From contig PSRJ01000258.1 of NCBI GenBank assembly GCA_003175985.1, positions 1 through 46,674 on the forward strand: a stretch of DNA of 46,674 bases, given 5' to 3'. Both the position numbers and the translations under genes were made by a program. The notes below the pieces were generated by a model that was not told the origin of the DNA, did no database searches, and was given only the letters and a program-made list of their open reading frames with translations. Below, in pieces: positions 42,317-46,674 of the stretch (its first letter is position 1; each line of letters begins with the position of its first letter). This DNA comes from Terriglobia bacterium (GTDB lineage Bacteria; Acidobacteriota; Terriglobia; Bryobacterales; Bryobacteraceae).

Positions 42317-43605
42317 GCACCCGCGCGTTGCGACGGCAGGCGATTTCGATCTTCAAAGCTGCAGTGACGGCAGCCGACCCGAGAGCGGCCGTGAGGCGTC
42401 ACCTGGAACGGCTCGATCTCTCCCGCATAAGCGCTATCTACGTTGCCGGCGCCGGAAAAGCCGGCGCATCGATGGCCGCGGCGGCGGAGGGCGTGCTGGG
42501 CAAGCGAATCACCGCGGGCCTGGTGAACGTCAAATACGGGCACACAGTGAAACTGCGCCGGATTGAGCTTCAGGAATGCGGTCACCCGGTTCCCGATGAG
42601 CAGGGCCTCGCGGGCGCGCGGCGGATGTCCGATATCGTAGCGGGCGCCGGACAGGCCGATTTGGTGATCGTTCTGATTTCCGGCGGGGCTTCGGCTCTTC
42701 TTCCGCTTCCGGCAGATGGCATCAGCCTGGCCGAAAAACAGGAAACCACGCGTCTGTTGCTTGCCTCGGGCGCCGACGTTCACGAGATCAATGCCGTGCG
42801 AAAACACATCTCGCGCATCAAAGGCGGCCAACTGGCGCGCATCGCATCGCCGGCCCGCGTGGAGGCGCTGCTGCTCTCCGACGTGATTGGCGACGACCCC
42901 GGCGTGATCGGATCCGGGCCTGCGGCGCCCGATGCCAGTACATATGCGGATGTGATGCGGACTTTTGAAAAGTACGGCCTTAGACAGCGCATCCCCGGCT
43001 CAGTCCGAGAGAGGATCGAGCGGGGAGCTCGCGGCGCCCTTCCGGAAACGCCCAAGCCTCAAGACCCGATATTTGCAAATGTCCGCAACACGGTGATCGG
43101 TAGCAATCGCCTGGCGCTTGCGGCCGCCTCGCGCCGGGCGCGCGAACTCGGTTTCCGCACGCTCGTGCTTTCGAGCGAAATTCAAGGCGAAACGCGCGAG
43201 ATTGCCAGGATGCATGCTGCCATCGCTCGTGAGGTCTCCCGCTCAGGAAATCCGCTGAAGCCGCCCGCCTGTATCATCTCGGGCGGCGAGACTACGGTGA
43301 CGCTGCGAGGGGATGGGTTGGGCGGCAGAAACCAGGAATTCGTGTTGGCCGCCGCCATCGACATCGCCGGCCTGCCGGAAACCATTATCTTCAGCGGCGG
43401 AACCGACGGCACAGATGGGCCCACCGATGCCGCGGGCGCCCTGGCCGATGGCGAGACAATGCTCCGCAAGCCGGATGCCCGCTACTATCTCGAGCGCAAC
43501 GATTCGTACCGTTACTTCGAAGTCTTGGGCGATCTGGTGAAGACCGGCCCTACCCTGACCAACGTAATGGACGTGCACCTGATTCTGGTAGGATCACGGT
43601 CGTGA
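42313..43605 (+). CDS. Glycerate 2-kinase (DUF4147/MOFRL family)
   Basis: A 430-residue enzyme phosphorylating D-glycerate at C2 in the MOFRL family. The N-terminal DUF4147 domain has YVAGAGKAGASMA, VLISGGASALL, VRKHISRIKGGQLA and LSDVIGDDPGVIGSGP. The C-terminal MOFRL domain has GGETTVTLRGDGLGGRNQEF and GTDGTDGPTDAAGA. The start ATG 42313 overlaps the aroK stop by four bases; an earlier in-frame start lies within aroK and is rejected. It is linked to glycolate/glycerate or serine metabolism. Confidence 0.94.
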   Translation: MSTRALRRQAISIFKAAVTAADPRAAVRRHLERLDLSRISAIYVAGAGKAGASMAAAAEGVLGKRITAGLVNVKYGHTVKLRRIELQECGHPVPDEQGLAGARRMSDIVAGAGQADLVIVLISGGASALLPLPADGISLAEKQETTRLLLASGADVHEINAVRKHISRIKGGQLARIASPARVEALLLSDVIGDDPGVIGSGPAAPDASTYADVMRTFEKYGLRQRIPGSVRERIERGARGALPETPKPQDPIFANVRNTVIGSNRLALAAASRRARELGFRTLVLSSEIQGETREIARMHAAIAREVSRSGNPLKPPACIISGGETTVTLRGDGLGGRNQEFVLAAAIDIAGLPETIIFSGGTDGTDGPTDAAGALADGETMLRKPDARYYLERNDSYRYFEVLGDLVKTGPTLTNVMDVHLILVGSRS

Positions 43606-43946
43606 GCTTCTGGCGGAAAGAGGTGATTGAGTTCGCGCTCGATCAGCAAACGCTGGAACATATCAGAGAGCAGCAGGACTGGATCGCGCGCGAGCCCAGC
43701 AACCCCTTGCCCTACAAGAACCTGGCCCAACTCTTGCGCATGCACGGCCGCCAGGAAGAAGCTTTGGGATTGCTACTGGAAGCCGTCCGTCTCGATGATA
43801 CATTCGCAGAGGCGCATGCCTGCCTGGCGGAGATCTACGCCGTGCGCGGCGATACGAAAGCGGCATGGCGCCATGCCCACGCCGCGGAACTCAGCGGCGA
43901 ACCACGGGCAGCCGAACTGCTCCGCCGCTACCGTGTGCCGGAATAG
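43602..43946 (+). CDS. TPR-repeat protein
   Basis: A 114-residue protein starting at GTG 43602 and overlapping the kinase stop by four bases. Two to three tetratricopeptide repeats are visible (NPLPYKNLAQLLRMHGRQEEALGLL and DDTFAEAHACLAEIYAVRGDTKAAW, in outline). Such repeats make protein-protein contacts; no partner is identifiable. The last 19 bases overlap the end of the Ig-like gene on the other strand. Confidence 0.82.
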   Translation: MSFWRKEVIEFALDQQTLEHIREQQDWIAREPSNPLPYKNLAQLLRMHGRQEEALGLLLEAVRLDDTFAEAHACLAEIYAVRGDTKAAWRHAHAAELSGEPRAAELLRRYRVPE

Positions 43947-46633
43947 AGAGTCATCCGGCTCTTTCCATCCTTCAGGGTCTCGGCCACGAAAAGGACGCTG
44001 CCGTCGGCTGTGATATTGAAGCCATAAAAGAAGACCGGCCAGGAGCCATCCGGCAAGGGATCGGTAGCGCTCGCTACGACGAGGTCGCGCCCATCGCGGC
44101 TGCGGACCAGTAATGAGGGATAGCCCAAGGTCCGCGCTTCGTACGCCGTATCGCCGGCGTCATTCGCGAACCCGTAACCTCCCACGAAGTTATCGATAGA
44201 AAGGCCCGTGGAAAGCGTATCTCCGGCGGAGACCAGCGAAGTCCAATGATCGCCATCAAATGCCTGGATGAAGTCACCGCCGGTGCGATATTGGAATCGC
44301 GCGATGAGCCGCTTGCCCGAGAACTGCACCATGTTCGCAAGCCCGGAAATCGGGGCGCCTTGAGGGCCGGACTCGCCGGTTCGGAGAAGTTTTTGCAACT
44401 GGCCGCCGTTCCAGAGGAACAGCGCCTGGCTCCCATCCGCGAGAGCGGCCGTAAAAGCGGCGTTTCCCGACGCATCGAGGGCCGTCTGGTTCACCCAATT
44501 GAACGCGGGACCGGCGGGGCTCGGCTGCTGCATACTGGCGATCCGCTGGAGTTGTGTAGAGCCTGGATCGAAGCGCCATAACGAGCCATAGGAGCCGGTA
44601 TTGGCCATGACTAGCAATTGCCCCCTGGTGTTCATGGCGTAAACGTCGCTGATCCAGGTCACCTTTTGACCATCGCCGGTAAGCGCGTTTGCGTTCGTAT
44701 CTGCAATCAGGTCCACGCGCCCGTCGCGGACAGCAAAGATTGCCGGGCCAGCGTTGGTAATTGCGGTGAATGCGGCGTTCTTTCCATCGGGGCTGGTGAC
44801 CACGTTGCCGGTTGAAAACACGGTCACACCGCCGGCGCTGCTTCCCGGTGCGACGATCGGTGAACTTTGACCGGCACGTGCGAGGGCGTTGCCCGGCATA
44901 CGCAAGAGCGGATTGGTCGCCGAGCCGCGATCGGGCACGCTGTCCCACAGCAGGCTGGCAGTCATCGTTGAGGGAATTCGCCATCCGGAAGACAACAGCG
45001 CTGCGGGCGTGCTGCCGGAACCTAGTTTGTACACCGCCGGAGTTCCCGAGAGCGACCCTGCCAGGAACAGACCGCTTCCAGCACCAGCGAGCTGATTGAC
45101 ATTGGACCAGAAGCTGACTCCGGCCAGCAGTTCCGGGTCACCGGTGGTCAGCCGGAAGATGCTGGTGCCGATTGACGAATCCGCCATGATGGCCATGGAC
45201 CCGTCTCTGCCCGCGGGACTGACCTGATGAATCCACCAGATCTGCGTGTTTCCCAATTTCGTATTCTGCTGAGCAACCTGAGTCCAGGTGCCACCGGTGT
45301 AGTGCATCACGCGCCCTGGCCCGTCACTTTGAAAGATGCGGCTATAGATCTCGCCCGTCCCCGATTCGACCGGAAAATCCATTTGCGTAATCCGGCCGTT
45401 GATCAGAAAGTCGTTGAGTGCCGCCAGTTTTTCGAATGACGATCCGTTCCACCGCCAGAATTGTTGCGCGGCGCCCACCGGATACACTTCCAGAATGGCG
45501 GCTCCGGTAGAAGTCAGAGCCGCTCTTCCCACGCTACCGACCGTTAAGGAGCCGGAAATCTTATCGCCATTCTGAAGAACCTGGATTCGCGTTCCATCAG
45601 CACGGCGGACGTAAGCACGACTGCCGTTTTGGCCCACGGAATAGACTACGTCTCCGGTATTGGAAAGGGCGCGGTCGGTAATAGTGATATTGCAGGCGTT
45701 GTCGAGCAGCAGCGGTGACTGATTCTGGTGAAACAGCACCAGCGCGGTATCACACCATTCGGCAGGAAATTGAACGGTGGCAGCGACGTCGCCGGCCGTA
45801 TTGACGGAAACACCGGTGAAGCGATTGATCACTTTGTTCACGCCCGGAAGCGCCTGTCCGGAAGTTGCAAGCAGCGCCGGCGCTCCGTTAGCCGTAAGGA
45901 TCAGACCCTGGCCGCCGGTGGACAGGTCAGCAATCGTGGCTACATAAGCGTCGCCCGCCGCGCTGATCATCCTCGCAGCCGTCAAGGTTGCCGTACCGCC
46001 GGGGTCGTCGCTGGAGACCAGCGGACTGAGCTTGAAGTCCGGCTTGCGGAAGACGTTGACCTGGATATCGGAGCTGAAGTCCAGCGCGCCGCCTCCGGAA
46101 TCAATGGCCGCGGAGATGGTGATGGCGCCGGGTCGCAGAGCAGAAACCGTGCCGTCGCTCGCGACGCTGGCGACGGCGGAGATACCCGAAGTCCAGATCA
46201 ATTTCACGCCGGCTATGGGCTTCCCATCGGCATCCAACGCCGCTCCGGCAAGTTGCAGCGACTCACCAACCCGGAGCTGGGGCTGCCGCGGAGTGATCTC
46301 GATTCGCAACGGCTGGACGCGAACCGAGAGACGATCGACTGCTCCCGATGATGGATCGGAAGCCTGAATCGTAACCACACCCGGCAACAGACCCTGCACG
46401 ATGCCGTTTTGATCGACGGTGGCAAGCGCCGGGTTCATCGATTGCCACTGCGGCGCAAACCCGGCGATCTGCCCGCCATACTGATCGAGCGCAATGCCCG
46501 TCAGTTGAATCGTTCTCGCGCAGAGTAGATAGTCCTGCGCGGCCGCTATTCGAACAGCGGACACGGCCGGCTTACTCTGCGAAAACAGAGGGACGCAGGC
46601 GGCCAACAGCAACAGCGCGTGCTTAAGGCGCAA
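43928..46633 (-). CDS. Large exported protein with two Big2 (Ig-like) domains
   Basis: A 901-residue protein with a signal peptide (LKHALLLLAACVPLFSQ). Two bacterial Ig-like Big2 domains follow (about 35-110 and 113-195), with TVDQNGIVQGLLPGVVTI and SVASDGTVSALRPGAITI as the repeated cores. The rest (about 200-900) consists of degenerate beta-rich repeats (TNAGPAIFAV, DGSQALFLWNGG, FANDAGDTAYEA) that may form a beta-propeller. It may be a surface or carbohydrate-binding protein. The only start in the window is TTG 46633; the frame stays open to the edge and overlaps a repeat-like sequence, so the start is uncertain. Confidence 0.8.
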   Translation of the reverse strand: MRLKHALLLLAACVPLFSQSKPAVSAVRIAAAQDYLLCARTIQLTGIALDQYGGQIAGFAPQWQSMNPALATVDQNGIVQGLLPGVVTIQASDPSSGAVDRLSVRVQPLRIEITPRQPQLRVGESLQLAGAALDADGKPIAGVKLIWTSGISAVASVASDGTVSALRPGAITISAAIDSGGGALDFSSDIQVNVFRKPDFKLSPLVSSDDPGGTATLTAARMISAAGDAYVATIADLSTGGQGLILTANGAPALLATSGQALPGVNKVINRFTGVSVNTAGDVAATVQFPAEWCDTALVLFHQNQSPLLLDNACNITITDRALSNTGDVVYSVGQNGSRAYVRRADGTRIQVLQNGDKISGSLTVGSVGRAALTSTGAAILEVYPVGAAQQFWRWNGSSFEKLAALNDFLINGRITQMDFPVESGTGEIYSRIFQSDGPGRVMHYTGGTWTQVAQQNTKLGNTQIWWIHQVSPAGRDGSMAIMADSSIGTSIFRLTTGDPELLAGVSFWSNVNQLAGAGSGLFLAGSLSGTPAVYKLGSGSTPAALLSSGWRIPSTMTASLLWDSVPDRGSATNPLLRMPGNALARAGQSSPIVAPGSSAGGVTVFSTGNVVTSPDGKNAAFTAITNAGPAIFAVRDGRVDLIADTNANALTGDGQKVTWISDVYAMNTRGQLLVMANTGSYGSLWRFDPGSTQLQRIASMQQPSPAGPAFNWVNQTALDASGNAAFTAALADGSQALFLWNGGQLQKLLRTGESGPQGAPISGLANMVQFSGKRLIARFQYRTGGDFIQAFDGDHWTSLVSAGDTLSTGLSIDNFVGGYGFANDAGDTAYEARTLGYPSLLVRSRDGRDLVVASATDPLPDGSWPVFFYGFNITADGSVLFVAETLKDGKSRMTLYSGTR

Positions 46634-46657
46634 ACCGCTTCCTGCCGGTCGCGGCTC
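46630..46657 (-). repeat. Degenerate half-copy of the 27.7-kb palindromic element
   Basis: On the minus strand this reads GAGCCGCGACC...GAAGCGGTTTGC. It matches the right half of the element at 27728-27784 at about 22 of 28 positions, counted by eye. The other half is not recognisable. It overlaps the proposed TTG start of the Ig-like gene. Confidence 0.45.
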
Positions 46658-46674
46658 GGAAACTCCCTCATACC

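Overview
The window reads as a chromosomal segment of a high-GC Gram-negative soil bacterium, most likely an Acidobacteriota member near Solibacter/Bryobacter (inference). Pointers are the DUF1549/DUF1553 plus Tat-exported DUF1501 pair, an S9 peptidase of the WD40-like type, a PEP-CTERM protein, an AcrB-type permease with its adaptor, a TonB-like protein and a palindromic intergenic element whose translation reads PLPYGRGSE. Genes are dense, with many 4-base ATGA/GTGA/TTGA overlaps. I see no rRNA, tRNA, CRISPR array, insertion sequence or phage gene, and no gene-free stretch above 300 bases.

Layout. 1-3 kb (minus): an exported-protein fragment, a membrane-anchored cytochrome c, an enolase-superfamily enzyme and a coiled-coil tail-anchored protein. 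3.2-5.6 kb: a small exported helical protein, then rdgB-rph with a newly called 48-residue membrane peptide overlapping rph, and a small exported protein. 5.6-9.8 kb: two tandem related membrane proteins, pobA, DUF4159, DUF423 and a PEP-CTERM protein. 9.9-15.6 kb (minus): an MGDG-synthase-like glycosyltransferase, an M23 peptidase, an S9 peptidase, a small HExxH protein and a Cys-rich CxxCH membrane protein. 15.8-25.2 kb (plus): an exported protein, RND permease and adaptor, an orphan OmpR-type DNA-binding protein, then the DUF1549/DUF1501 pair. 25.2-35.1 kb: rnhA-dus, a Pro-rich anchored protein, tyrS-folP, rpiB, a large esterase, purM-purN, dtd and two small proteins. 35.1-38 kb: a Co/Ni ECF transporter (cbiM-cbiQ-cbiO) divergent from nikR, with a long dyad between them. 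38-46.7 kb: HAD hydrolase, TonB-like protein, Lon-substrate-binding-domain protein, SDR-aroK-glycerate kinase-TPR, and a large Ig-like (Big2) exported protein whose start lies at the window edge.

How the genes fit. Housekeeping units are clear: dITP clearance with tRNA 3' processing, tRNA modification with RNase H, tyrosyl-tRNA synthesis with folate synthesis, the two consecutive purine steps, and tRNA proofreading. Nickel or cobalt uptake appears to be under NikR control. The most interesting stretch is 15.6-25.2 kb. There an efflux permease that keeps the paired Asp but lacks the transmembrane Lys of AcrB sits beside a receiver-less winged-helix protein. That gene has an 11-base direct repeat upstream and nested GGTACC-type dyads downstream, ahead of the DUF1549/DUF1501 export pair. 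Several genes also have a -10-like hexamer only 5-9 bases from the start codon, suggesting leaderless or near-leaderless transcripts.
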